From Roseburia hominis (lineage in GTDB: Bacteria > Bacillota > Clostridia > Lachnospirales > Lachnospiraceae), in NCBI GenBank assembly GCA_021771815.1, contig JAETOE010000017.1:1-64000 (forward strand): DNA of 64,000 nt, read 5' to 3'. Positions 43,607-52,815 of the stretch are shown here, in pieces. The first letter of the stretch is position 1. The number at the start of each line of letters is the position of its first letter. Both the position numbers and the translations under genes were made by a program. The notes under the pieces were generated by a model that did not search any database, had not been told where the DNA came from, and was given only the letters and a program-made list of their open reading frames with translations.

Positions 43607-45046
43607 ATGCGATATGTTTCTCTCAAAGAGGCAGGACCGGGGATGGTTCTTGCAAACGATTTATATGATTCATTTGGACGGACATTGATTGGCAGCAACT
43701 GTAAGTTGACTGCCAATTATATTCAAAAATTACAGGAATATGGATTTAAAGGCGTTTATATCGAAGATACGCTTTCGGAAGGAATTACCATAGAGACGGT
43801 GATTACGCCGCAGGTTCGTTTAGAGGCGCAGAAGTATATCCGTGAGTGCAATATCGACGCATGTTTTTCTGTTGCAAAACGGATGGTCGAGGAGATTATG
43901 AAGAAGGGCGTGTTGACGCTTGATCTGACTGATCTGCGCAGCTACGATGACTATACGTATGCGCATTCCGTGAACGTAGCTGTCTATTGCGGCGTGATCG
44001 GGATGGGACTCGACATGAGCGAGCGGCAGATCGGCTATCTGGTCATGTCGGGGCTTCTTCACGACCTGGGAAAGCTGCAGATTCCGTCGGAGATTTTAAA
44101 TAAGCCGGGGCGTCTGACACGGGAGGAATATATGATTATGAAGTCCCATGCGCGTCTGTCGTATGAGATCATTAAGGAACGCTGGGATATTTCTTCTTTT
44201 ATTAAAGGCACGGTGCTGCATCACCACGAAAACGTGGACGGCAGCGGTTATCCTGACGGTATTGACGGTGCGCATCAGACGATTTATACGAAGATTCTGC
44301 ATGTAGCGGATGTGTTCGACGCGCTTACGTCGAAGCGCCCTTACAAAGAATCCTACACGCCGATTGAGGCAACCGAGTATCTGATGGGCGGCTGCGGCAT
44401 CATGTTCGACAAGAAGGTCGTCCAGACGTTGCTGACCTATGTTCCGATGTACCCGAAGGGAACGATGGTGACGCTCTCGGATGGAAGCGAGGGCGTCATC
44501 TATGAGAATTTTGGTATACATAATTTAAGACCGATTATACGCCTTACGAACGGAGAGATGATTGATCTTACCGAGGAGCAGTATCTTCATATTACGCTCA
44601 TAACGCAGACCGATCTGGATTCCGGAGAAGAGGAAGCGGAGCGTACCGAGATGATCGAAACGCCCACGCCGTACCGGATTATGGTCGTGGACGATATGAA
44701 GACGAATCTGCAGATGCTTAGGGGAATCTTAGAACCGTTGTACGAAGTTGTCCTGATTAAGTCGGGCGAGCAGGCGTTAATGTATCTTGAGAAGAATCCA
44801 TACCCTGATCTTGTGATTATGGACATCGATATGCCGGGGATGGACGGCATTGAGGCGACGCGAAGGATTCAGAAAATGACAGAAAGAAAGGTGCCGGTGC
44901 TCTTCGTTACGGCGCTGTGTGACAAGGAGACAGTCACGGTGTGTCGTGAACTGGATGCGGCGGGCTATATTGTAAGACCCTATAAGCCGGTCTATGTTAA
45001 GGCGGAGATTAAACGGATTCTGACGGGACGGAGCGAGATTGAATGA
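43607..45046 (+). CDS. HD-GYP phosphodiesterase with C-terminal receiver domain
   Basis: 479 residues. The N-terminal part (about 1-90) resembles the small domain often preceding HD-GYP. The HD-GYP domain (about 105-290) shows HDLGKL, HHENVDGSGYPDG and HVADVFDALTSKRPY, residues that bind the metal centre hydrolysing cyclic di-GMP. After a beta-rich region a receiver domain (about 355-475) has its phospho-acceptor in LVIMDIDMPGMDG. The receiver at the C-terminus is the reverse of the usual order. I chose the ATG at 43607, although the ribosome site is weak (AAGGG). The stop overlaps the next start by 4 nt (ATGA), so it is coupled to the kinase. Confidence 0.85.
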   Translation: MRYVSLKEAGPGMVLANDLYDSFGRTLIGSNCKLTANYIQKLQEYGFKGVYIEDTLSEGITIETVITPQVRLEAQKYIRECNIDACFSVAKRMVEEIMKKGVLTLDLTDLRSYDDYTYAHSVNVAVYCGVIGMGLDMSERQIGYLVMSGLLHDLGKLQIPSEILNKPGRLTREEYMIMKSHARLSYEIIKERWDISSFIKGTVLHHHENVDGSGYPDGIDGAHQTIYTKILHVADVFDALTSKRPYKESYTPIEATEYLMGGCGIMFDKKVVQTLLTYVPMYPKGTMVTLSDGSEGVIYENFGIHNLRPIIRLTNGEMIDLTEEQYLHITLITQTDLDSGEEEAERTEMIETPTPYRIMVVDDMKTNLQMLRGILEPLYEVVLIKSGEQALMYLEKNPYPDLVIMDIDMPGMDGIEATRRIQKMTERKVPVLFVTALCDKETVTVCRELDAAGYIVRPYKPVYVKAEIKRILTGRSEIE

Positions 45047-47760
45047 TATTACTTTATCAAGTGCTGTGTCTTGGTATTACACTGTATGTGCTGCAGAAAT
45101 ATATCACATCGGGGGCGTACTCAAGGCGGCATCGTTTATTGCCGCTCCTTTTGGGGATGATCGGCGTCTACAATTTTTATGAGGTGGTCTTGACTCTGAC
45201 GGGAGAGACTGCCTTGTTTACAAGCCTGAAGGGAATGCTTGTGATTCAGGTGTTCTATCTGCTGCTCTTTTATGTCATGGATTTCTTAAATGTGAGATGC
45301 CCGGACATATTGGAGGGGGCTCTTTTTACCGTGCTTTTGTTGATGAATCTCCTTGTATTTCTGCGCTATGAGGATGTGGAATTCCATCGGACGGTTTTTC
45401 TTGGGTTCGTCATCGCTTTTCTTCTGGCAATTATCATAACTGTGACGTATGCGTATCTGAAATATTCTTTCACGGAGCGGGAACGGAGCGTAACGCGGAT
45501 GTTCTATCTGATGCTGTTTTCGGTCGTGCTGTCAATCGCGGCGGAGGAAACATGGGAGACGCCGGGAAATTTGCTGCTTCTTACGACGCTTGCATTTGTC
45601 TGCATCTGTATTCACTATCTGGTGCAGACGAATCAACTGTTGGACACAGGATGCGTCCTGCAGGAGAACCTGTTCGAGAATTCAGATACGGCGATGGTTT
45701 TATTTGACGCAGACTATTGCTATGTCAGTGCGAACCGGGTCGCACTGAGCTTTTTTCGCGATGAACTTGGAAATCTTACGAGGGAAAAGAGGATGCCAAG
45801 GCCCTACACAAAGCAGATACGTGAGATGACAAAGGCAATCGACAGGAGACGCGAGGTCGAGAAGAATGGCTGCTATTATCAATGTCAGCTCACGCCGGTC
45901 TATCATGAAGGGAATCTGCGCGGATATGTGCTGACGCTGTGGGATATTACGGCGCAGAAGAAAGAGACGCAGCTCATGAGTGCGCTTAGGGGAAGGGCGG
46001 AGACGCAGACTGCGTTAAAAAGCGATTTCCTTGCCCGGATGAGTCATGATCTTAGGAGCCCGCTGCACGCAATAATCGGAATCAGCGATATTCTATCGGA
46101 GAAGCGGGATTTGTCTGCAAGAAACCGCTCTATGGTGTCGCATATCAAACGCGCGGGGAATGTGCTTCTTGAGCAAGTGGACGCCATTTTGGATTATTCG
46201 CGGTTGGAATCCGGCAGGCTGGAACTTGCCAATATGCACTACCAGCTTCATCAGGTGTTAGGCGATCTGGCGCACATGTGCGTCATCAATCTGCAGTCGA
46301 AGCCTGTGGAGTTTACGATGGAAGTGAAAGAGCCGTTTCCCTGCGAGTTCGAGGGAGATCCGATGCGCGTGCGGGAGATTATACAGAATCTGCTGATGAA
46401 TGCAATCAAGTTCACGGAGTCCGGTGAGATACGCTGTGAGCTTTTCTTTGAGACGGAGTCCGATTCTTATAATACGCGCATTACCTGTAAGGTGTCCGAT
46501 ACGGGAGCGGGAATGACGAAAGAACGGATAGACGAGGTGTTCGGAGAATACGTGACCTTTGGGGGAGAGAGCAACCCCGAGGGAGTCGGGCTTGGACTTT
46601 GTATCGTAAAGCAGCTTTCCGAACTGATGGGAGGCAGTGTGAGCGCAAAGAGCGACGGCGTGTCCGGCACGACGATCACGGCGGTATTCTATCAGAGGAT
46701 GCTTGGCGAAAAGCTGCATTCTTCTGTGCGCTATACGAGAGAGGATATCCTTCGGCAGACGGTAAATTACACACGTAGGGTATTTCCTACGTGGGTTTAC
46801 CCCAAAGCGCGCGTGCTTCTGGCGGACGACATGGAAATTAATCAGGAAATTTTTAAGGAGCTTGCCGCGCCGTGGCAATTTACGGTGGACGCCGTGTGCG
46901 ACGGAAGGGAAGCGGTAGCTGCGGTGCGAAGGGAGAAGTACCAGTTGATTTTTCTGGATCAGATGATGCCGGAAATGACAGGCGATGCGGCTGCAGATAT
47001 GATAGGAGAGATATGCGATGCGCCGATGATTCTGATGACCGCGGATCTGCCGGAGAGCGTGAAGACGCAGAAACAGCATGGTTTTACGGATTTCCTTGGT
47101 AAGCCGATTGATATAGGGGATTTTCAGAGAATCATCGAGCAATATATGCCGAAGGATTACCGGAAGGATTTTCTGGAGCGGTCCAGAGAATGGGAGTTCG
47201 CACGCAATGCAAACGGCATGCGGGCGTACAGGAGAACTCTGCAGACGTTTGTGAAGGAGGTCGCACCGCTGGCGGAGGCGCTTCCCGGCTTTGTGCCGGA
47301 TAATCTTGTGCTTTTGCGGGCAAAGGTGCATGGCATCAAGGGTGCGGGCAGGCAGATCGGAAGATATTCCGTCAGTGAGCAGGCGGAGATTATGGAGATG
47401 GCGGCGGAAACAGAGAATATTTCATTTCTGGAATCTCACATGCAGGATTTTATCGAGGCGCTTTATGAGGCGGTGGAGGATGTGGAGCAGGAGATCAATA
47501 AGCTCCCGAAATATGCAGACCAGGAAGCGGCGGAGAGCACCAGAGAGGCAGCGGAGTTGTTTGCAGAGCTGAAAGCAGGATTTGACGCGTATGATCTTGG
47601 CAGGATCGAGAGCAGCATCCGGGGGCTTACGGCGGCAGAACTGACGCCGGAGGAGAAGACGCTTCTTGAGGAGGCGCGTGCGGCGTGCGAAGAACTGGAC
47701 TACGAGAGAGGAAGCAGGCTGTTTGGGCAAACTGCCGATGCGACGGCGGCAGATCGTTAG
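45043..47760 (+). CDS. Hybrid sensor histidine kinase with REC and Hpt domains
   Basis: 905 residues. Seven hydrophobic helices form an N-terminal membrane sensor (about 1-200). A PAS-like domain follows (about 210-300, ENSDTAMVLFDADYCYVSANRVA). Then come the H-box FLARMSHDLRSPLHAII (about 328), HATPase motifs NAIKFTESG, DTGAGM and GVGLGLCIVKQL, a receiver (about 590-705, IFLDQMMPEMTG, LGKP) and an Hpt domain (HGIKGAGRQIG, about 765). This makes a complete internal phosphorelay that could pass phosphate to the receiver of the coupled HD-GYP protein. The sensed signal is unknown. Confidence 0.9.
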   Translation: MILLYQVLCLGITLYVLQKYITSGAYSRRHRLLPLLLGMIGVYNFYEVVLTLTGETALFTSLKGMLVIQVFYLLLFYVMDFLNVRCPDILEGALFTVLLLMNLLVFLRYEDVEFHRTVFLGFVIAFLLAIIITVTYAYLKYSFTERERSVTRMFYLMLFSVVLSIAAEETWETPGNLLLLTTLAFVCICIHYLVQTNQLLDTGCVLQENLFENSDTAMVLFDADYCYVSANRVALSFFRDELGNLTREKRMPRPYTKQIREMTKAIDRRREVEKNGCYYQCQLTPVYHEGNLRGYVLTLWDITAQKKETQLMSALRGRAETQTALKSDFLARMSHDLRSPLHAIIGISDILSEKRDLSARNRSMVSHIKRAGNVLLEQVDAILDYSRLESGRLELANMHYQLHQVLGDLAHMCVINLQSKPVEFTMEVKEPFPCEFEGDPMRVREIIQNLLMNAIKFTESGEIRCELFFETESDSYNTRITCKVSDTGAGMTKERIDEVFGEYVTFGGESNPEGVGLGLCIVKQLSELMGGSVSAKSDGVSGTTITAVFYQRMLGEKLHSSVRYTREDILRQTVNYTRRVFPTWVYPKARVLLADDMEINQEIFKELAAPWQFTVDAVCDGREAVAAVRREKYQLIFLDQMMPEMTGDAAADMIGEICDAPMILMTADLPESVKTQKQHGFTDFLGKPIDIGDFQRIIEQYMPKDYRKDFLERSREWEFARNANGMRAYRRTLQTFVKEVAPLAEALPGFVPDNLVLLRAKVHGIKGAGRQIGRYSVSEQAEIMEMAAETENISFLESHMQDFIEALYEAVEDVEQEINKLPKYADQEAAESTREAAELFAELKAGFDAYDLGRIESSIRGLTAAELTPEEKTLLEEARAACEELDYERGSRLFGQTADATAADR

Positions 47761-47840
47761 GCAGATTTCACATTTGACAAATTATTTTTTTAATGTTACT
47801 ATAGTTTCCGCAGTAAAACCGAATAATAAATTTTATGCAC

Positions 47841-47932
47841 GACACATGTGATACCGATGGTATGTAAATCTGATTACGGGACTTAAGCGATTTTCCGTAT
47901 GGATTTACACCGCGGCGCATGTGTCTTTTTTT
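47841..47932 (+). ncRNA. Compound hairpin ending in T7 (leader RNA or terminator)
   Basis: Three nested stems: GACACATG/CATGTGTC (47841-47848 with 47918-47925), GTAAATC/GATTTAC (47864-47870 with 47902-47908) and TACGG/CCGTA (47875-47879 with 47895-47899). The outer stem is followed directly by seven T. At about 90 nt it is larger than a plain terminator and sits about 80 nt before the DUF2798 gene. It may be a riboswitch-like attenuator or just the terminator of the kinase operon. It matches no riboswitch class I can recall. Confidence 0.5.
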
Positions 47933-48010
47933 GCGTCGCAAACAGGATTCCGTTGTGCGTGAAAAATGTGTTTCGGCTGCTGCGGAAAAATAAAAAGGAG
48001 TGTTATCATT

Positions 48011-48589
48011 ATGCCAAAAAATCAATTTCAGAGAATGGTATTTGCCCTTCTCACAGTCATTGTCACCGTACACGCGTATGTGTTCTACAGTCTTTATGTT
48101 GTCAATGGAACTACGCTTATGACAATCAATGGAAGTGCAGGTGTGATTGACGCAATCAACCGTCAGGGAGGCGTCTATATGTTCGGACGTTATCTTCCGA
48201 TCTGGGCGGTCGTGCTGGTTGAGTTCTGCTTTGCCTACGTGCTCGAGGTGCTGGTCGGAAGCCCGTGTTCGTTTCGCCTTGCGTCGAAGGTATTTGATCC
48301 GGAAAAGAGCGATCCGATGATGTTCGAGACTGCAATTATCTCTGCGACCGTGGGAATCATGTGTCCGGCAATGAGCCTTATCGCGGCGTTTCTCTATTAT
48401 CCGTATTATCAGGGATTTCATCTTGCGACGCTGCTTGCAAACTGGCTGAAGCTGGTATGCTTCAATTTCCCGTTTGCGTTCTTTTCACAGCTGTTCTTTA
48501 TCCAACCGCTGATCCGCACGGTATTTAAGTGGATTTTCTGTAGAAATACGGAAAACGAGGATGAGGAAGTGAATGCAGAAATCGGGTAG
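48011..48589 (+). CDS. DUF2798-type four-helix membrane protein
   Basis: 192 residues with four predicted helices in two similar halves (about 10-30 and 60-80; 110-135 and 150-175). The FALLTVIVTVHAYVFYSLYVVNG and AIISATVGIMCPAMSLIAAFL pattern recalls DUF2798 proteins. The C-terminus is acidic. AAAAGGAG precedes the ATG. Function unknown; possible control by the upstream hairpin RNA. Confidence 0.7.
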   Translation: MPKNQFQRMVFALLTVIVTVHAYVFYSLYVVNGTTLMTINGSAGVIDAINRQGGVYMFGRYLPIWAVVLVEFCFAYVLEVLVGSPCSFRLASKVFDPEKSDPMMFETAIISATVGIMCPAMSLIAAFLYYPYYQGFHLATLLANWLKLVCFNFPFAFFSQLFFIQPLIRTVFKWIFCRNTENEDEEVNAEIG

Positions 48590-48686
48590 GATAGTTATGT
48601 ACTAATTTTTCCTGGGATTGTGTTAGAAATGAAGTCCTTGCTGTGTTATGATAGAACCGAAAAAAGGTATGGGAGGGGAAGCAGCA

Positions 48687-49694
48687 GTGATAGAGGTAAG
48701 GCACATTTCCAAGGAATTTGTATCTGCGAAAAAATACCCGGGTCTAAAGGGTGCGCTTAAAGGTCTGGTTTCCAGAGAGAAAACCCATAAGCTGGCGGTC
48801 GATGACATATCTTTTCACATCGGAAAGGGTGAGATCGTCGGCTATATCGGCAGCAACGGCGCGGGGAAATCCACCACGATCAAGATGATGACGGGCATTC
48901 TGACGCCGACGGAGGGAACCTGTCTGGTCGGCGGGGTGGACCCATGCAAGAACCGCAGGAAGAACGCGGCGAACATCGGCGTTGTGTTCGGACAGCGTAC
49001 TCAGCTCTGGTGGGATCTGCCGCTCAGTGAGTCGTTTACGATTCTCAAAGAAATATACGATGTGAGCGACGCTGATTATGAAGAGCGCATGGAATTTTTG
49101 AACCGTGTCCTGAATTTAGATGAATTCTTTTCCCAGCCTGTGCGGAATTTGTCTCTGGGACAGCGCATGAGGGCGGATCTGGGCGCGGCGCTTTTACATA
49201 ATCCGAAGGTGCTCTATCTGGACGAGCCTACGATCGGTCTGGATCTGGTGGTAAAGGACAATATTCGCGTTGCTATCAAGGAGATCAACGAGAAATATCA
49301 GACTACGGTCGTGCTTACAACGCATGATATTGAGGACATCGAGGAGCTGTGCAGCCGTATTCTCATTATCGACCACGGGAAACTGATCTATGACGGTTCG
49401 CTTGCCAAGTTAAAGGAGCAGTACGGCACCAGGCGCAAGGTCATCATGGAAGTGCCTGACCCGGCGCGGGCGGCAGAGCTTCCCCTGCATGAATATCTGA
49501 CTGTCTCAAAAGAGGATTACGAGATACAGACCGATCCTGCGGGCAGCACTGTCACGGTAGCCTTTGACAAGAATAAGCTTCAGGTGTCCGATGTGATCGG
49601 GCAGATGATGCAGCATGTGCAGGTGAAGGATATCAGGGTGCAGGAGACAGAATTGGCGGATATCGTAAAGGCAATTTACAGCAACGGAGTATAG
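48687..49694 (+). CDS. ABC-2 exporter, ATP-binding protein
   Basis: 335 residues. Walker A GSNGAGKST, Q-loop region FGQRTQLWWDLPL, signature LSLGQRMR, Walker B VLYLDEP and the switch histidine in LTTHD. The C-terminal 90 residues form the accessory domain of drug-export type ATPases. The FGQRTQLWW segment is characteristic of the clade that pairs with DUF990-type permeases. The GTG at 48687 is chosen since GGGAGGGG lies 8 nt upstream; the ATG at 48648 lacks a site. Two permease genes follow directly. Confidence 0.9.
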   Translation: MIEVRHISKEFVSAKKYPGLKGALKGLVSREKTHKLAVDDISFHIGKGEIVGYIGSNGAGKSTTIKMMTGILTPTEGTCLVGGVDPCKNRRKNAANIGVVFGQRTQLWWDLPLSESFTILKEIYDVSDADYEERMEFLNRVLNLDEFFSQPVRNLSLGQRMRADLGAALLHNPKVLYLDEPTIGLDLVVKDNIRVAIKEINEKYQTTVVLTTHDIEDIEELCSRILIIDHGKLIYDGSLAKLKEQYGTRRKVIMEVPDPARAAELPLHEYLTVSKEDYEIQTDPAGSTVTVAFDKNKLQVSDVIGQMMQHVQVKDIRVQETELADIVKAIYSNGV

Positions 49695-49706
49695 GAGGGA
49701 AGACGC

Positions 49707-50525
49707 ATGAAACGTAAATGGAATGTTTATGTGCCCTTCCTTGCAAATGAGTTCAAACGCAATCTGGCATATAAGGGCAGCTTTTATCTGATGATCTTAT
49801 GCAGTATTTTCGCGCCGTTCATTTCCTATTATCTGTGGATGGCAATCTACGGCAGCGCGGGAGGCGGCATGCTCGGCGGGCTCACGCGGGCTGAAATGGT
49901 CGTGTATGTGTTCATGACCTATGTGACCGCGCGGGTCGTGAATGTCGATATTTCCAAGGAGATATCACGGGATGTCAGGGAAGGCGCGGTCGTCATGACG
50001 CTTATTAAGCCGTTAGACTACCGGATGACGCTGATTTCGAAGGCGATGGGAGGAGCGTTGTATGCTTTTTTCGCCCCGGCGGTGTTCGTGTGGATCGGGC
50101 TTGAAATATACAAGGTCGCCGTGCTTGGCATGGGCGTGACGCCGCTTCCCCGCTGCCTTGCCTATCTGGTCAGTATGGTGATGAGCTTTTTTATATACGT
50201 CCTCTTTGATTTCTGCTTCGGAATGGTGGCGTTCGTCACGACGTACATGTTCGGAATGAATATGGCAAAGGAGGCCATCCTGGGTTTTTTGAGCGGGCAG
50301 CTCATTCCCATCAGCTTTTTTCCGGAGGCGCTGCAGAGGATCTTTGATTTCCTGCCGTTTTCCTCTATGATCTATACGCCTGTCATGGTATATCTGGGAA
50401 AATATCAGGGGATGGAGCTGACACTTGTTCTGGGAAGGCAACTGCTCTGGGTCGTGCTGCTGTATGCGCTTGGCACATTTCTTTGGAGCAGAATCACCAG
50501 ACGGCTGATCGTATTGGGGGGATGA
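49707..50525 (+). CDS. ABC-2 exporter permease 1 (DUF990-like)
   Basis: 272 residues, six predicted helices. The early FLANEFKRNLAYKGSFYLMILCS and central ISREISRDVREGAVVMTLIKPLDYR-type segment (KEISRDVREGAVVMTLIKPL) mark the ABC2_membrane_6/DUF990 family. Half of a heterodimeric permease with the next gene. It starts 12 nt after the ATPase stop behind GGAGGGAAG. Substrate unknown; relatives are linked to drug export. Confidence 0.85.
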   Translation: MKRKWNVYVPFLANEFKRNLAYKGSFYLMILCSIFAPFISYYLWMAIYGSAGGGMLGGLTRAEMVVYVFMTYVTARVVNVDISKEISRDVREGAVVMTLIKPLDYRMTLISKAMGGALYAFFAPAVFVWIGLEIYKVAVLGMGVTPLPRCLAYLVSMVMSFFIYVLFDFCFGMVAFVTTYMFGMNMAKEAILGFLSGQLIPISFFPEALQRIFDFLPFSSMIYTPVMVYLGKYQGMELTLVLGRQLLWVVLLYALGTFLWSRITRRLIVLGG

Positions 50526-50528
50526 CGC

Positions 50529-51332
50529 ATGAGGACTTTAAAAAGATACGCAAGATTATACAAAGTATTTATAATACAGTTTTTCAAATCGCTGGTGCAG
50601 TCGAAGGCGGATTTTATCATTGGTCTGTGCGGGTTCTTCTTCACACAGATCACGGGGATCGCCTTTTTGTATCTGGTATTCGAACAGATTCCCGTATTAG
50701 CGGACTGGAGTCTGGATCAGCTTATTTTTATTTACGGCTTCGCACAGATTCCACGCGGAATCGATCATCTGCTGACGGACAATATCTGGATGGTGGCCTG
50801 GTGGCAGGTGGTCAACGGGCAGTTCGACCGTTATATGCTGCGTCCGATGAATCTGTTCTTGCAGGTCATTTTTGAAAAACTACAGCCGGATGCACTGGGC
50901 GAGCTGCTTGTGGGAACGATTCTTCTGGTATCTTCCATAGGCAAGGGAATTGTCATCGTGGATGCCGCGCACGTCGTCGCATTTGTGATTTCTATTTTTG
51001 CGGGAGCGCTTATTTACACGGCGGTCAAGCTGTTGTTCGCCTCTTTTGCGTTCTGGATGAAAATCAGCGGTCCGGTTCTCCAAACTGCGTACGAGTTGGC
51101 GGATTTTGCCAAATATCCGACGGAAATTTATGCGAAGGGAGTCCGCTTTCTCATCACCTGGGTCATTCCGTTTGGCTTTGTGGCGTACCTTCCGGCGAGC
51201 TATTTCCTGAAAACGGACGTGAATGTATTCGCGACCGTGGGCGCAGAATGCCTGATTTCGGTCGTGCTGTTTTCAGTCGCATATGCGGTATTTACGCTTG
51301 GAACGCACGTGTATGAGAGCGCGGGGAATTAG
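50529..51332 (+). CDS. ABC-2 exporter permease 2 (DUF990-like)
   Basis: 267 residues with about six helices. The family segment here is FIYGFAQIPRGIDHLLTDNIWMVAWWQVVNGQFDRYMLRPMN, and the end matches DUF990 permeases. It starts 3 nt after the first permease stop. Its last 4 bases overlap the stop of the convergent XRE gene (shared TTAG). Confidence 0.85.
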   Translation: MRTLKRYARLYKVFIIQFFKSLVQSKADFIIGLCGFFFTQITGIAFLYLVFEQIPVLADWSLDQLIFIYGFAQIPRGIDHLLTDNIWMVAWWQVVNGQFDRYMLRPMNLFLQVIFEKLQPDALGELLVGTILLVSSIGKGIVIVDAAHVVAFVISIFAGALIYTAVKLLFASFAFWMKISGPVLQTAYELADFAKYPTEIYAKGVRFLITWVIPFGFVAYLPASYFLKTDVNVFATVGAECLISVVLFSVAYAVFTLGTHVYESAGN

Positions 51333-51661
51333 TTATATTTATCTAAAGAAATTTTAAGAGTCTTTATCACATCGAGCAGGATATGCATATCCTGCGGGGA
51401 GCAGGAGTCGAGCATGTCGCTGATTTCCTGCTTCATTTTTGTCCGGCTGCCGGAGGGATAGTCGTGGAGCAACGCGTCAGTCTGCACGGACAGCGCGTCG
51501 GCGATATCGATAAATACGGGCAGACTCAGCTTGGTGTTTCCCGTCTCAATGTGGCTCATATGCGTGGTCGATATACCGACCATCTCTGCAAGCTGTTCCT
51601 GTGAAAGATTATAGGCTTTGCGGAATTTGCGGATGCGCTGTCCGATTTCATAATAGTTCAT
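51329..51661 (-). CDS. XRE-family transcriptional regulator
   Basis: 110 residues. N-terminal helix-turn-helix (IGQRIRKFRKAYNLSQEQLAEMVGISTTHMSHIETGNTKLSL) and a C-terminal helical region ending TLKISLDKYN. The ATG at 51661 follows AGGTGAG by 7 nt. It is divergent from the 51798 gene, with a 17-bp direct repeat between them that may be its operator. Confidence 0.85.
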   Translation of the reverse strand: MNYYEIGQRIRKFRKAYNLSQEQLAEMVGISTTHMSHIETGNTKLSLPVFIDIADALSVQTDALLHDYPSGSRTKMKQEISDMLDSCSPQDMHILLDVIKTLKISLDKYN

Positions 51662-51697
51662 GGTTTGTCTCACCTGCTTATACAATTTAATTATACT

Positions 51698-51746
51698 TGA
51701 ATTCTATAGGCTATTATGCTAAGATAAAATGAATTCTATAGACTAT
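51698..51746 (+). repeat. 17-bp direct repeat between divergent genes
   Basis: TGAATTCTATAG(G/A)CTAT occurs at 51698-51714 and 51730-51746 (16 of 17 identical, 32 bp apart, about three helical turns). Likely regulator binding sites, with the XRE protein as first candidate. Confidence 0.6.
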
Positions 51747-51797
51747 ATTATGCCTATACGATTCATATTTTATACAGATGGGAAAACATAGGTAATT

Positions 51798-52481
51798 ATG
51801 GGTGATGTGAGGGAAAACGGAGAAGGAACACGAGAGGAAACAGGAGCAAGCGCGGAAACAGAATCAAAAGCGGAAACAGAATCAAGGGAAGAAACGGAAG
51901 CAAGGGCAGAAACAGGATCAAAAGCGGAAAACGAATCAGGAGCAGAGACGAAAGAAGAATTGCTGCGGAAATTGGCGGACGCTGCGGCAGCGCTTGGGCA
52001 GGCGGAGGAGATCAGACAGCGTTTAGAGCGAATAAAGGGGCAGTACCGGACGCCTGTTCCAAAGAAGAAGATGGGAAAAAGCACCGGGGCATTGCTTCTG
52101 TTCTGCGCCGTACTGTGTCTTGCGCCCTTTGCGGAGGGCAATGCCCTGGGCGCGGCGCTGCTGATGCTTGAGACGGCGGGAATCTGTTGTGTGCTCATGC
52201 TTCTTTATAGAATGAGAGATCAGGGAGTTGAGAGGGAGAATCGAAAGACGGCTCTCTGGAATGAACAGGTCGAAGCGCAGGAACGGGAGCTTTCGGCGGA
52301 ATTGGAACGGGTCAAAACAGACTGTCGGGAGTGTCTGAAGTCGTGGTATCCGCAAAAGTATGCGTTTGCGGAGGCGGCGCGATTTTTTTATGATGCAGTG
52401 AAGAGCGGTCGGGCGGACAGTCTGGAAGACGCGGTGCGGGTGTATGAGACAGAGGGGATGTGGAAAGGAGTCACTTTATAA
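51798..52481 (+). CDS. Membrane protein with Glu/Thr/Ala-rich N-terminal repeats
   Basis: 227 residues. Residues 10-52 are a low-complexity tract of AETESK/EETEAR units, seen in the DNA as purine-rich GCGGAAACAGAATCA-type repeats at 51851-51950. A coiled coil follows at about 53-85, then two hydrophobic helices (about 95-135) and a second coiled coil (about 145-175). It ends in a helical domain. No family recognised. The ribosome site is weak. It may be regulated by the divergent XRE protein. Confidence 0.55.
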   Translation: MGDVRENGEGTREETGASAETESKAETESREETEARAETGSKAENESGAETKEELLRKLADAAAALGQAEEIRQRLERIKGQYRTPVPKKKMGKSTGALLLFCAVLCLAPFAEGNALGAALLMLETAGICCVLMLLYRMRDQGVERENRKTALWNEQVEAQERELSAELERVKTDCRECLKSWYPQKYAFAEAARFFYDAVKSGRADSLEDAVRVYETEGMWKGVTL

Positions 52482-52666
52482 ATATTTTCTGAAAACTTTA
52501 GCACTCACCTATTGTTTTGGGGAGGCGTGCATTATCTTACTTTATCAGGTCTCGTAAAGCCCATAAAATGGCGCTTTTCGGGACTTTGCTATTTCATCAG
52601 GCGTCGTCAAATTGTATCGTTTTTGTCGCAAATGGGGTATGAAATGGGGTATGGGAGGTGCCCATA

Positions 52667-52762
52667 AACTATGATGTGTCCACATATGCGGATGACAATG
52701 CTGTGGATTATGGGATATTTGGAGAGATAGTGGCAAGGTTTTATAAAGGACATATTCATTGA
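52667..52762 (+). pseudogene. C-terminal remnant of a mobile-element-type protein
   Basis: Without a start codon, the frame reads NYDVSTYADDNAVDYGIFGE and ends GHIH before a TGA. It looks like the tail of a lost gene of unknown family. The rest of 52482-52758 shows only short repeated ATGGGGTATG motifs. The TGA overlaps the higBA promoter. Confidence 0.4.
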
Positions 52763-52787
52763 CAATATGGCATATTTGCCATATACT
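52759..52787 (+). promoter_or_regulatory. higBA promoter with operator in the spacer
   Basis: TTGACA (52759-52764), 17 bp, TATACT (52782-52787). The perfect dyad ATATGGCA-tatt-TGCCATAT (52765-52784) fills the spacer, as expected for autorepression by the antitoxin. Confidence 0.85.
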
Positions 52788-52815
52788 AAATGTAGAAAAA
52801 GAATTGGAGATTACA

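Noticed and set aside
47841-47932. Known riboswitch class (TPP, SAM, cyclic di-GMP, purine, fluoride)
   Set aside because: None of the conserved core sequences of these classes that I can recall is present, so it is listed only as a structured RNA or terminator.
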